A DNA stretch of 38,105 nt from Actinomyces succiniciruminis. Lineage in GTDB: Bacteria > Actinomycetota > Actinomycetes > Actinomycetales > Actinomycetaceae. Below the pieces are notes generated by a model. It saw nothing but the letters and a program-made list of their open reading frames with translations. It made no database searches and was not told the DNA's origin. Below, piece after piece: positions 25,175 through 33,294 of the stretch (its first letter is position 1; every line of letters begins with the position of its first letter). The translations under genes and the position numbers were made by a program. The stretch is from positions 1 through 38,105 of the forward strand of contig NZ_LK995497.1 in NCBI RefSeq assembly GCF_900002405.1, in the 5' to 3' direction.

Positions 25175-26071
25175 ATGATCTCGCTGAGTGAGGTGAGTAA
25201 GGATTACGGCGGTGTACGTGGGCTGTCTTCTGCCTCTTTTGAGGTGCCTGACGGACTCGTCGCGTGCCTAGTCGGCGCGAACGGTGCTGGCAAGACGACG
25301 GCGCTGAAGGCGATCGGCGGGCTTGTGCGTCCTGATGGAGGCGAGGTCCGGGTTGACGGCGCCGCACCGGGGAGGTCGCCATACCCGCTGGGACGCCTGG
25401 GGCTGGTTCTGGGAGCAGACCACTGGGTGGGCTCCCGAACAGGGTTCCAGTGCCTCATGGGTATTGCCCGCACCAGCGGCATTCCGGAGGTCCGCGTGCG
25501 CCAGTGCCTGGAAGAGACAGGCATAGCGGCGGTAGGGGACCGCAAGGTCAGGACTTATTCTCTGGGGATGCGCCAGCGCCTGTCGTTGGCGGCGGCGATG
25601 CTGGGCCAGCCGCAGAACGTGGTCCTGGACGAGCCCTTCAACGGTCTTGACCCTGAGGGGGTTCGGTGGCTGCGCTCCCTGCTGCGAAGGCTGGCCGATG
25701 AGGGCAGGGCTGTACTGGTCTCCTCCCACCTGCTCGGAGAGGTCGAGGACATTGCGGATCGCGTCGTCGTTCTCAATGAGGGCAGGGTGCTCGCCCAGGC
25801 TCCCGTTGACCAGGTGCGGCGCCCCGGCGGAGTCATCGTTCGCGCCGATGATCCCGCCCAGGTTGTCGCCCTGGCACACTCGCGGAACTGGCAGGTGGAA
25901 GCCGCGGAACGACCAGGTGACAGCGAGGGTGCGGTACTCATAGACGCGGGTATCGAGGAGGTGCAGAGGGCCTTCTTCGACGAGGGGGTCCTCTTCACTG
26001 AGATGCGCGAAGCGAAACGATCCCTTGAGGGCTGGTTCTTTCACGTGCTGGAAGGAGAGCAGGAACCATGA
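25175..26071 (+). CDS. ABC transporter ATP-binding protein, probable lantibiotic self-protection (LanF type)
   Basis: 298 residues, an ABC-2 type ATPase. Walker A is GANGAGKTT, the Q-loop region VLGADHWVG, the signature YSLGMRQRLSLAAAML and Walker B VVLDEPFNGLDPEG. A C-terminal extension of about 80 residues follows. LanF/BcrA-type ATPases energise removal of the lantibiotic from the membrane. The ATG at 25175 has AGGAGG about 12 nt upstream, and the stop overlaps the permease ATG by 4 nt. Position right after the exporter favours a producer-immunity role, but the GC content is much higher than lanM and lanT and like the host, so it may be an older resident gene pair next to which the cluster landed. 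Confidence 0.85.
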   Translation: MISLSEVSKDYGGVRGLSSASFEVPDGLVACLVGANGAGKTTALKAIGGLVRPDGGEVRVDGAAPGRSPYPLGRLGLVLGADHWVGSRTGFQCLMGIARTSGIPEVRVRQCLEETGIAAVGDRKVRTYSLGMRQRLSLAAAMLGQPQNVVLDEPFNGLDPEGVRWLRSLLRRLADEGRAVLVSSHLLGEVEDIADRVVVLNEGRVLAQAPVDQVRRPGGVIVRADDPAQVVALAHSRNWQVEAAERPGDSEGAVLIDAGIEEVQRAFFDEGVLFTEMREAKRSLEGWFFHVLEGEQEP

Positions 26072-26829
26072 CCGGTGATCGCGCTGCACAGCAGGAGGTG
26101 ACCTGGCGCCGGGTCCTGGTCAGCGAGTTCGGCAAGGCGGCGAGGACGCGTTCGGTCCAGGTCCTGATCGCCCTCGAGCTCTGCCTTGTCGTCTTCTTCT
26201 CCGCCGTGGTCGGAGTCCCTGGGGTTCAGGCCGCGTCACTGCCAGCCGGACTGGCGGGTGCGGTGACCGCTGGTGCTGAGTACTCCTCCGGTGCCATTAT
26301 GTCCACAGTGGTGGCGGTAGGCAGGCGTTCCAGGCTGTTCTGGGCGCAGCTGGTCAGCGCCGCGGTGGTTACGGCCCTTCCCGCGCTGGCGCTCATGCTG
26401 GGGCTCGTTCTGACGACCAGGCCCTACGTGGACTACCGCGGTGTTCCGTTCGACCTGGCTGCTTGTCTGGAAACCGTGGTTCGTGCGGCGCTGGTGCTGG
26501 CCTTAGTCGCGGCTGCAGGTGCCCTGGTGGCGATGGGGACGCGCTCGGTAGCGACTGCTGTTATGACTCTGGCACTGGGTGTGGGGGCGGCCCAGATACT
26601 GGCCATGCTGGTTCCGGCACTGCTAACGCTGGGTTCCTGGACGGTCCGGCTTCCCGACTGGGTGCACGTGGTAATGCCCAACGCGGTCATTGCCAGGCTG
26701 CAGGGTGTAGCCGCGTTGCCTGCCTCCTCGTGGCTGGAGCAGCCAGTGGCCACGATGCTGCTGGCCGTGGCCTGGTGTCTGCCCCTGTTCCTGTGGGGAC
26801 ACCGCAGACTGACCAGAGGCGACTTCTAG
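26068..26829 (+). CDS. ABC-2 type permease partner (LanE-like)
   Basis: 253-residue integral membrane protein with about six hydrophobic segments, for example LIALELCLVVFFSAVVGVPG, VVTALPALALMLGLVL, VVRAALVLALVAAAGALVA and MLLAVAWCLPLFLWG. It starts at ATG 26068 within the ATPase stop (ATGA). Paired with the ATPase it makes a two-gene exporter of the kind used for lantibiotic immunity (LanFE). A third subunit (LanG) is absent. The cargo is not known. It is GC-rich like the host and ends 28 nt before the dapB -10 box. Confidence 0.8.
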   Translation: MTGDRAAQQEVTWRRVLVSEFGKAARTRSVQVLIALELCLVVFFSAVVGVPGVQAASLPAGLAGAVTAGAEYSSGAIMSTVVAVGRRSRLFWAQLVSAAVVTALPALALMLGLVLTTRPYVDYRGVPFDLAACLETVVRAALVLALVAAAGALVAMGTRSVATAVMTLALGVGAAQILAMLVPALLTLGSWTVRLPDWVHVVMPNAVIARLQGVAALPASSWLEQPVATMLLAVAWCLPLFLWGHRRLTRGDF

Positions 26830-26857
26830 ATGTGGCCGCCTCGCGGCGACAGGCTGC

Positions 26858-26863
26858 TAGGGT
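26858..26863 (+). promoter_or_regulatory. -10 box of a leaderless promoter (dapB)
   Basis: TAGGGT ends 6 nt before the dapB ATG and there is no ribosome-binding site. This predicts a leaderless transcript, independent of the upstream ABC genes. Confidence 0.6.
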
Positions 26864-26869
26864 GCCCGC

Positions 26870-27622
26870 ATGAGTATTGCTGTTGCCGTTGTCGGCGCCG
26901 CCGGGCGCATGGGATCGACCGTCTGCCAGGCCGTTCAGGACGCCGACGGGCTCGAGCTCGTCGCCCGTCTCGACGTCGGCGACACCATCAGCGCCGAAAC
27001 CCTGAACGGTGCCGAGGTAGCCGTCGACTTCACGGTCCCGGCCGTCACCGAGGCCAACGTCCACGCCCTCATCGACGCCGGCGTGGACGTGGTGGTGGGC
27101 ACCACCGGTTGGACGGACGAGGCCTACGGGCGCGTGCGCGAGCACCTGGCCCGCCCGGAGGCGGCCGGCCGCAGCGTCATCATCGCCCCGAACTTCGCCC
27201 TGTCGGCGGTGCTGACCATGAGCTTCGCCGCGAAGGCCGCCCGCTATTTCGAGTCCGCCGAGGTCATCGAACTGCATCACCCGAACAAGGTGGACGCCCC
27301 CTCCGGCACCGCCATCGCCACCGCTCGCGGCATCGCCGCCGCCCGCGTCGAGGCGGGACTGGGGCCGGTGCCCGACGCCACCGAGACCGACCCGGACGGC
27401 GCCCGCGGTGCCGTGGTCGATGGCGTGCACGTACACGCCGTGCGCCTGCGCGGGCTCACCGCCCACGAGGAAGTCGTGCTCGGCAACCCCGGCGAGCAAC
27501 TGACCATCCGCACCGACTCCTTCGACCGTGCCAGCTTCATGCCGGGTGTGGTGCTGGCTGTGCGTGAGGTCGGCGGACGCGAGGGCCTGACCATCGGCCT
27601 GGACCAGCTGCTGGACCTCTGA
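26870..27622 (+). CDS. dapB: 4-hydroxy-tetrahydrodipicolinate reductase
   Basis: NAD(P)H-dependent reductase of the diaminopimelate/lysine pathway, acting just after DapA. 250 residues with the nucleotide-binding start VAVVGAAGRMGSTVCQAV (4-21), VAVDFTVP, GTTGW, the catalytic segment ELHHPNKVDAPSGTA containing the His pair and Lys, and the C-terminal F-x-PGV-LAVR segment. The ATG at 26870 has no ribosome-binding site but follows a -10 box by 6 nt. dapA lies about 0.9 kb downstream, beyond a minus-strand GNAT gene. Confidence 0.96.
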   Translation: MSIAVAVVGAAGRMGSTVCQAVQDADGLELVARLDVGDTISAETLNGAEVAVDFTVPAVTEANVHALIDAGVDVVVGTTGWTDEAYGRVREHLARPEAAGRSVIIAPNFALSAVLTMSFAAKAARYFESAEVIELHHPNKVDAPSGTAIATARGIAAARVEAGLGPVPDATETDPDGARGAVVDGVHVHAVRLRGLTAHEEVVLGNPGEQLTIRTDSFDRASFMPGVVLAVREVGGREGLTIGLDQLLDL

Positions 27623-27626
27623 CCCC

Positions 27627-27657
27627 GCGCGGCGCCGGGGCTGCCCGGACGCCGCGC
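27627..27657. terminator. Terminator between dapB and the GNAT gene
   Basis: GCGCGGCGCCGGG pairs with CCCGGaCGCCGCGC around GCTG, a 13-bp stem with one bulge. It begins 5 nt after the dapB stop, between convergent genes. Confidence 0.7.
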
Positions 27658-27718
27658 GTCGACTAGAGGCACGCACGAACGACGGCGCGTGCCGGCTTGG
27701 CCCGGTCGCCCGACGCCG

Positions 27719-28354
27719 TTACAGCACGGCCGCCCAGCAGTCCTCAATGACGCCCTGCCCGACCGGTAGCCGGCGGAAGGACTCGGTACGCGTCAGACCG
27801 GCGCCGCGCAGGAACCCGGCCAGCGACTCGTCCCCACGCACCGCCCACACCAGCAGCACCTCGGCGCCCTGGGCGCGCGCCTGATCTGCGGCGGCGGCCA
27901 GCAGCCGGGAGCCGTGCCCGCGGCGCTGCTGCTCCGGGGCGACACCGAGGGCCGTGATCTCCAGGCCGCGCTCGGCCGCGTTCACGTCGGCGTCGTCGGC
28001 CTCCTCGGCGGCATCCGTGCCCTCGGGGGAGGGGGCGACGCCGATCAGGCCCGCCACCTCGCCGCCCTCATCCACGGCCACGAGTACGCGGTGCGCCGGC
28101 GAAGGTGGGGCCACCACCGCCTGCTCCCAGCCGGCGGCGATCACCGGCGCCGCCACCATCGCCTCGACTCCCGGCGGCAGCGGCACCTCGTGGGCGGCGG
28201 CGTGCGCGGCGCGCAGCGAGGCCAGCATGGCGGCGGCGTGCACCCGCCCGATCGCGTCCAGGTCCGCGGCGGTGGCCTCGCGCACGAAGCCGGCGGCGGA
28301 TGGGGAGGAAGACGGCGGGCGGGGCGATCCGTCGGGGAGGGGGGTATCAGTCAT
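27719..28354 (-). CDS. GNAT-family N-acetyltransferase
   Basis: 211 residues. After a Pro/Ser-rich N-terminus the GNAT fold begins at FVREATAADLDAIGRVHAAA. Motif A, the acetyl-CoA pyrophosphate loop, is ITALGVAPEQQRRGHGSRLL (about 132-151). The late segment VLLVWAVRGDESLAGFLRGAG is typical. Such enzymes acetylate small molecules or protein N-termini; the substrate cannot be read. A stretch of Asp/Glu/Ala (about 110-125) is an insertion in the fold. The ATG at 28354 lacks a ribosome-binding site but follows TAGGCT by 7 nt. It is divergent from dapA. Confidence 0.85.
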   Translation of the reverse strand: MTDTPLPDGSPRPPSSSPSAAGFVREATAADLDAIGRVHAAAMLASLRAAHAAAHEVPLPPGVEAMVAAPVIAAGWEQAVVAPPSPAHRVLVAVDEGGEVAGLIGVAPSPEGTDAAEEADDADVNAAERGLEITALGVAPEQQRRGHGSRLLAAAADQARAQGAEVLLVWAVRGDESLAGFLRGAGLTRTESFRRLPVGQGVIEDCWAAVL

Positions 28355-28361
28355 GCCGCCG

Positions 28362-28367
28362 AGCCTA
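28362..28367 (-). promoter_or_regulatory. -10 box of a leaderless promoter (GNAT gene)
   Basis: Read on the minus strand, TAGGCT is 7 nt upstream of the ATG, identical to the box of the M16 peptidase. Confidence 0.55.
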
Positions 28368-28485
28368 TGCGCCCGTGCCGGCCGAAGCCGTCTTCACCCC
28401 GCATGCTCGCCCGTCGCATCCGCAACGGCCCCGCCTCCGGCCGCTCACTGTGCGACCGGAGCCGCCGCCGGAGCGGCAATACCGT

Positions 28486-28491
28486 TACGCT
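28486..28491 (+). promoter_or_regulatory. -10 box of a leaderless promoter (dapA)
   Basis: TACGCT ends 7 nt before the dapA ATG, and no ribosome-binding site precedes the start codon. Confidence 0.5.
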
Positions 28492-28498
28492 GCTCACT

Positions 28499-29395
28499 AT
28501 GAGCACTCTCCCCAGCCGCTCCTTCGGCTCCGTTGGCGTAGCCATGGTCACCCCCTTCACCCCGGAAGGGGAGATCGACGTTGAGGCCGCCCAGAAGTTG
28601 GCCGTCTCCCTGGTCGACGACGGCGCCGACATGATCCTGCTGGCCGGCACGACGGGCGAGGCCCCCACCACCCACCTGCCGGAGAAGCAGACCCTGCTGC
28701 GTGAGGTGAAGGACGCGCTCGCCGGCCGGGCCATGCTCGTGGCCGGCGCCGGCTCCAACGACACCGCTCACGCGGTGCGCATCGGGGTGGGCTCCCAGGA
28801 GGCCGGCGCGCAGGGGCTGCTCATCAACGCCCCCTACTACAACCGCCCCAGCCAGGAGGGCGTCTACCGGCACATCATGGCGGTGGTCGAGGCCACCGAC
28901 CTGCCGGTCATGATCTACGACATTCCCGGCCGCACCGGCGTGAAGATCACCGACGACACCCTCGCCCGTCTGGCCGAGCACGAACGGGTCCTCGCGGTCA
29001 AGGACGCGACCGGCGACGTCGAGCAGGGCTTTGAGCGCATGGAGGCCACCGGCCTGGAGTACTACTCCGGCGACGACGGGCTGAACTTCGCCTGGCTCAC
29101 CCACGGTGCCAGCGGCGTCGTATCCGTGGTCGCCCACGCCGACGCCCACTCCTGGCGGGAGATGATCCGCGAGGTCGACGCCGGTGACCTGCCCGGCGCC
29201 CGCGCCGTGGCCCAGCGCATGCGCCCGTTGGTGCGCGCCATCATGGGTGGTGGTCAGGGCGCGGTGATGGCCAAGGAGGCGCTGGCGTTGCAGGGGCGCA
29301 TCCCCAGTGCCACCGTGCGCCTGCCCCTGGTGCGCGCCACCGCCGCCGAGGTCGCCGCCCTGCGCGGCAGTCTCGAGGCCGCCGGGCTGCTCTGA
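28499..29395 (+). CDS. dapA: 4-hydroxy-tetrahydrodipicolinate synthase
   Basis: Condenses pyruvate with aspartate semialdehyde, the first committed step of lysine and diaminopimelate synthesis. 298 residues form the TIM barrel. GTTGEAPTTH binds the substrate carboxylate, Tyr140 lies in MIYDIPGRTG, and Lys168 (VLAVKDATGD) should form the Schiff base; their 28-residue spacing matches Tyr133/Lys161 of the E. coli enzyme. The start is ATG 28499 (MSTLPSRSFGSVGVAMVTPF); longer frame starts would add non-homologous sequence through the divergent promoter region. Confidence 0.97.
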   Translation: MSTLPSRSFGSVGVAMVTPFTPEGEIDVEAAQKLAVSLVDDGADMILLAGTTGEAPTTHLPEKQTLLREVKDALAGRAMLVAGAGSNDTAHAVRIGVGSQEAGAQGLLINAPYYNRPSQEGVYRHIMAVVEATDLPVMIYDIPGRTGVKITDDTLARLAEHERVLAVKDATGDVEQGFERMEATGLEYYSGDDGLNFAWLTHGASGVVSVVAHADAHSWREMIREVDAGDLPGARAVAQRMRPLVRAIMGGGQGAVMAKEALALQGRIPSATVRLPLVRATAAEVAALRGSLEAAGLL

Positions 29396-29425
29396 GCCCG
29401 CCGGGCTCGCTGGCTCCGATCCAGC
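29394..29425. terminator. Hairpins between dapA and the acyl-CoA ligase genes
   Basis: GAGCCC-GCC-GGGCTC (29394-29408) is followed at once by GCTGG-CTCCGAT-CCAGC (29409-29425). These two small stems in a 51-nt gap between convergent genes probably end both transcripts. Confidence 0.5.
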
Positions 29426-29446
29426 CGGCTCCGTACGCCGCCGAGC

Positions 29447-31204
29447 TCAGGCGCCGTCGACGCGGCCGAGGATCTGCTCGCGCACCACGCGGCGCAGGAT
29501 CTTGCCGATCTGGGAACGCGGCATCTCCTCGATGATCTCCAGGTGACGCGGCAGCGCGTAGTGGGGGAGCACCCGCTCGGCGTGGGCGCGCACCGTCTCC
29601 AGGGTGACCGCCCCGGCCGGTGTGCCCGGCTCCAGCACGACCGCCGCGCACACCAGTTCCCCATTCGCCCCGCCCGGCAGCCCGACGACGGCGACGTCCG
29701 CGACGCCCTCCAGGCTCAGGATCGCCGCCTCCACCTGGGAGGGGTAGACGTTGAAGCCACCGGTGAGGATCAGCTCGCGCCGCCGGTCGGCCATCCACAG
29801 GAAGGAGTCCTCCCGGCGCACCATGTCCCCGGTGCGCAGCCAGCCGCCGGGCAGCATGGCGGCCGCCGTCGCCTCCGGGTCGTCCCAATAGCCGGCGAAG
29901 ACCTGCGGTCCGCGCACCAGCAGTTCGCCCGGCTCCCCGTCGGGCATCTCCCGCCCGGGGTCCGGGGCGTCGGGGTCAACGACACGCACGTCGGTCGACG
30001 CGAAGGGCAGCCCCAGCGCCCCCAGGCGGCGGCTGGGTCCCATGGGCGTGCCCGAGACGATCGGGCTGGTCTCCGTCATCCCGTAGCCCTCCACGAAGTA
30101 GCCGCCGGTGGCGGCCTCCCACTCCGCCCCCACGGCCGGCGGCATCGGGGCCGCCCCGCACACGCCGTAGCGCAGGGTTTTCAGGGACACGCCCTTCTTC
30201 TGGGCGCCCCGCAGGATCCGCTCGAACATCACCGGCACGCCCACGAAGAACGTGAAGGGGCGGCGCTGGTGGGCCTCCAGCACCTGGCTGACCGAGAACT
30301 TCGGCAGCATCACCTGCGTGGCCGCCTTCTGCACCGCGCAGAACACGTTGAAGGTCAACCCGAAGGCGTGGAAGAAGGGCAGCAGCGCCAGGAAGGTCTC
30401 CCCGCCCTCGTGCAGCATCGGCACCCAGGCGATCGCCTGGTTGGCGTTGGCGCGCAGGTTCTTGTGCGTGAGCATCGCGGCCTTGGGCATGCCGGTGGTG
30501 CCGCCCGTGTGCAGCAGCACGGCCACGTCATCCCCGCCCGGCTGCGGCCAGGAGGCCTCCAGCCGCGCCGCATGGGCCACCTCCCGGTCCCAGGAACGCA
30601 CGCCCGCCGGCAGCGATTCGGCCCGCATGGAGGCGCGAGTCTGGCGCGCCCTGGCCACGGGCAGGTGCAGGGCGGCGCGCAGCCGGGCGGGCATGGCGGC
30701 GGCCAGGTCCACACTGAACACGGTGCGCCCGGCCAGCGGGTCGGCTCCCGGATCCGTGCCGCCGGCCGCCGTCGACGCCGGATCCAGCACCAGTTCGACG
30801 CCCTTCTCCCAGGCGATCACCACCCGCGCGCCGTGGTGGGCCAGCTGGGCGCGGATCTCCTGCGCGGGGGCGAGCGGGTTGTGCTCGGCGACGATCGCCC
30901 CCAGCCGCAGCGCCCCGTAGATCGCCACCACGTGCTGCGGACAGTTCGGCATGAGCAGGGCGACCCGGTCTCCGGCCTTGACGCCCGCCCGGCGCAGCAG
31001 GCCCGCGGCGCGCTCGGAGGCCTCGAGCAGCTCACGGTAGGTCAGGGTCGCCCCCATGAAGTCCAGTGCGACCCGGTCCCCGTAGAACTCGGCGGCGGTG
31101 TCCAGGAGGTCTCCCAGCGGGCCCTCCGGGACGTCGATGACGGCGGGGATATTCGGCTGGTAGTGCGGGCGCCGGTACCGCTCGGCGTCCTCCACGTCGC
31201 TCAC
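29447..31204 (-). CDS. Long-chain fatty-acid-CoA ligase (second of tandem pair)
   Basis: Adenylate-forming enzyme that activates carboxylic acids, most likely long-chain fatty acids, to CoA thioesters. 585 residues with the phosphate-binding loop LLHTGGTTGMPKAA, the A5 motif GYGMTETSPI, the segment GWLRTGDMVR, and the C-terminal subdomain hinge and GGFNVYPSQVE. The catalytic Lys motif SQIGKILRR lies near the end. Its GTG start overlaps the stop of the upstream paralogue (GTGA), so the two are cotranscribed and coupled. The two proteins share the opening YxRPHYxPxIPxVI and most motifs, so the pair arose by duplication. Confidence 0.9.
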   Translation of the reverse strand: MSDVEDAERYRRPHYQPNIPAVIDVPEGPLGDLLDTAAEFYGDRVALDFMGATLTYRELLEASERAAGLLRRAGVKAGDRVALLMPNCPQHVVAIYGALRLGAIVAEHNPLAPAQEIRAQLAHHGARVVIAWEKGVELVLDPASTAAGGTDPGADPLAGRTVFSVDLAAAMPARLRAALHLPVARARQTRASMRAESLPAGVRSWDREVAHAARLEASWPQPGGDDVAVLLHTGGTTGMPKAAMLTHKNLRANANQAIAWVPMLHEGGETFLALLPFFHAFGLTFNVFCAVQKAATQVMLPKFSVSQVLEAHQRRPFTFFVGVPVMFERILRGAQKKGVSLKTLRYGVCGAAPMPPAVGAEWEAATGGYFVEGYGMTETSPIVSGTPMGPSRRLGALGLPFASTDVRVVDPDAPDPGREMPDGEPGELLVRGPQVFAGYWDDPEATAAAMLPGGWLRTGDMVRREDSFLWMADRRRELILTGGFNVYPSQVEAAILSLEGVADVAVVGLPGGANGELVCAAVVLEPGTPAGAVTLETVRAHAERVLPHYALPRHLEIIEEMPRSQIGKILRRVVREQILGRVDGA

Positions 31205-33090
31205 CGGGTCTGCTCCCCGGCACCGGTGCCCTGCTCGGGCTCACCGCGGCCGACCTCACCCAGGCGCTCCACCAGGGCGGTGGCGGCGGACTGGGAGGCG
31301 GCGGCCGCCGTCGCCGCCGCACCCGCGGCCGCCTCCCGGGCGGCCAGCAGTTCCTCGCGCACCACCCGGCGCAGCACCTTGCCGATCTGGGAGCGCGGCA
31401 TCTCCGTCAGGATCGCCACCTGGCGGGGCAGCGCGTAGTGGGACAGGGTCTTCTCCGCCCAGGCGCGCACCTGGTCGAGCGTGACCGTCTGCCCGTCCTT
31501 GGGCAGGATGGCGGCCACCACGGACTCGTTGCCGGCCTCTGCCGGCAGCCCGACGACGGCGACCTCCTCCACCTGCGGCATGGAGCGCACGGCCGCCTCC
31601 ACCTCGCTGGGGTAGATGTTGAAGCCGCCGGAGATGATCAGTTCCTTGCGGCGGTCGGCCATCACGTAGAAGCCGTCGTCCTCCCGGCGCACCAGATCCC
31701 CGGTGCGCAGCCAGCCCCCGTCCAGCATGACGGCGTCCGTCTCCTCGGGGTTCTCCCAATAGCCGACGAACACCTGCGGGCCGTGAACCACCAGCTCGCC
31801 GACCTGGCCCGGTTCCACCTCCACCTCGGGGTGGTCGGGGTCGACCACGCGTACGTCGGTGGACGGGTAGGGCACGCCCAGTGCGCCGGGCCGCCGCTCG
31901 GGGGAGATCGGGTTGCCCAGGATGATGGGTGCCGTCTCCGTCATGCCGTAGCCCTCGATGATGACCCCGCCGGTGGCCTCCTCCCAGGCGTCGGCCACCG
32001 CCTTGGGAGTCGGCGCCGCCCCGCAGACGGCGATCTTGCAGCTGGACAGGTCGGCGCCGGTCTCCCGGGCGCGGGTAACAATCCGATCGAACATGACCGG
32101 CACCCCCGGGAAGAAGGTGGCCGGGTGCCGCTTCCAGGCGGCCAGCACCATGTCGGCCCCGAACTTGGGCAGCACCACCTGGGTGGCGGCCAGCCCGACG
32201 GCACACAACAGCGACAGGCTCAAGCCGAAGGCGTGGAAGAAGGGCAGCACCGCGTAGAAGGTCTCCTGACCGACCTCGCAGGTCTGGGAGGCCCACGCCA
32301 GGCTCATCTCCGCGTTGGCGCGGGCGTTGGCGTGAGTCAGCTGGACCGCCTTGGGGGTACCGGTGGTGCCGCCGGTGTACAGCAGTACGGCGACGTCGTT
32401 CACGTCCGGCAGAGGGTGGCCCGAGGGCAGCGGCGGGGTGGTGGCGACCAGGTCGTCCCAGGAGGACACCCCGGCCGGCACTCTGCCGCGCAGCTCGTGG
32501 CGTTGGGAGCGGGCGGCCGCCACCGGGAGCTTCAGGGCCAGTCGGCTGGTCCACGGCAGCCCGCGGGACAGGTCCACGGACAGCACCCGCGCCTCGGCCA
32601 TGCCGGCGCGATCGAGGGAGCCGACGGCCTGCACGATCCGCGCCAGCGACTTCTCCCAGGCGATGATCACCCGGCCGTGGTGCATCTGAATCTGCTCGCG
32701 GATCTGGGCGGCGGGGGCCAGCGGGTTGTGCTCGGCGACGATCGCCCCGAGCCGCCAGGCGGCGTAGGCGATCACGACGTGCTGGGGACAGTTGGGCAGA
32801 ATCACCCCGACGACGTCGCCGCGGCCCACGCCCAGGCGGCGCAGCGCCTCCGCGGCCCGCGCCACCTGGTCACTCAGCTGCCGGTAGGTGGTCGCCTGCC
32901 CCATGAAGTCCAGGGCGATCCGGTCCGGGAAGCGGCGGGCCGCATCGTCGAGCATGCGGGAGAGCGGCTCGGTGACGGGCGCGATCACGCTGGGGATGCC
33001 GGGGGCGTAATGGGGGCGCTGGTATTCGGAGGAGTCGCCCCGGGTGCGTGCCTGGCGGCCGGCGTCGGCGGCCTGGTCAAAGCTGCTCAT
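31201..33090 (-). CDS. Long-chain fatty-acid-CoA ligase (first of tandem pair)
   Basis: Paralogue of the next gene, 629 residues, with LLYTGGTTGTPKAV, GYGMTETAPIILGNP, GWLRTGDLVRRED, GGFNIYPSEVEAA and SQIGKVLRRVVREEL. It differs by a C-terminal Ala/Thr/Gly-rich tail of about 45 residues. The ATG at 33090 follows AAAGGGAACG. A 31-bp near-perfect palindrome 60-90 nt upstream covers the likely promoter, suggesting repression by a TetR-type regulator responding to acyl-CoA, as for other fatty-acid activation genes. The exact chain length used cannot be told. Confidence 0.9.
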   Translation of the reverse strand: MSSFDQAADAGRQARTRGDSSEYQRPHYAPGIPSVIAPVTEPLSRMLDDAARRFPDRIALDFMGQATTYRQLSDQVARAAEALRRLGVGRGDVVGVILPNCPQHVVIAYAAWRLGAIVAEHNPLAPAAQIREQIQMHHGRVIIAWEKSLARIVQAVGSLDRAGMAEARVLSVDLSRGLPWTSRLALKLPVAAARSQRHELRGRVPAGVSSWDDLVATTPPLPSGHPLPDVNDVAVLLYTGGTTGTPKAVQLTHANARANAEMSLAWASQTCEVGQETFYAVLPFFHAFGLSLSLLCAVGLAATQVVLPKFGADMVLAAWKRHPATFFPGVPVMFDRIVTRARETGADLSSCKIAVCGAAPTPKAVADAWEEATGGVIIEGYGMTETAPIILGNPISPERRPGALGVPYPSTDVRVVDPDHPEVEVEPGQVGELVVHGPQVFVGYWENPEETDAVMLDGGWLRTGDLVRREDDGFYVMADRRKELIISGGFNIYPSEVEAAVRSMPQVEEVAVVGLPAEAGNESVVAAILPKDGQTVTLDQVRAWAEKTLSHYALPRQVAILTEMPRSQIGKVLRRVVREELLAAREAAAGAAATAAAASQSAATALVERLGEVGRGEPEQGTGAGEQTR

Positions 33091-33149
33091 CGTTCCCTTT
33101 CCCGAGTCTCCCGCCCTGGCCTGGCGGGCGACCGGGCGGGGAGTCGTAG

Positions 33150-33180
33150 CCTACGCAACCGTAACCTACGGTGGCGTAGG
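33150..33180. promoter_or_regulatory. Operator-like palindrome upstream of the acyl-CoA ligase operon
   Basis: CCTACGCAACCGTA-ACC-TACGGTGGCGTAGG: 14-nt arms with one mismatch and a 3-nt centre. Size and symmetry suit a TetR-family dimer pair. On the minus strand it contains TTACGG and abuts TAGGCT (-35/-10-like), so binding would block the operon promoter. Confidence 0.7.
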
Positions 33181-33254
33181 TGTGTGGGCGCGTGATGAGC
33201 ATGCGACCTGTGGTTTGACGCTCACTGTCGGCCCGACCGTCGGCAGGCTAGCGC

Positions 33255-33294
33255 GCCGGCCTGTGCGCTGGCCGGGAGCCGGCTACAGGCCGGC
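33255..33294 (-). terminator. Hairpin at the 3' end of helD
   Basis: GCCGGCCTGT (33255-33264) pairs perfectly with ACAGGCCGGC (33285-33294), with an inner GCCGGGAGCCGGC stem. It overlaps the helD stop codon. Confidence 0.55.

Larger units (their letters stand above)
14305..26857. other. Genomic island between the M16 peptidase and dapB
   Basis: M16 peptidase and dapB are close neighbours in many actinobacterial chromosomes, following pnp. Here 12.5 kb separates them: a small membrane gene, three decayed insertion sequences, a visibly AT-richer lanthipeptide cluster (about 16.75-25.13 kb) and a GC-rich ABC pair. No integrase, tRNA or flanking direct repeat marking the edges could be found, so the exact borders are an estimate. 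Confidence 0.65.

Noticed and set aside
29543-33195. Two plus-strand frames of 585 and 631 codons opposite the acyl-CoA ligases
   Set aside because: Their translations are His/Gly/Gln/Arg-rich without any motif. The minus strand encodes full ligases.
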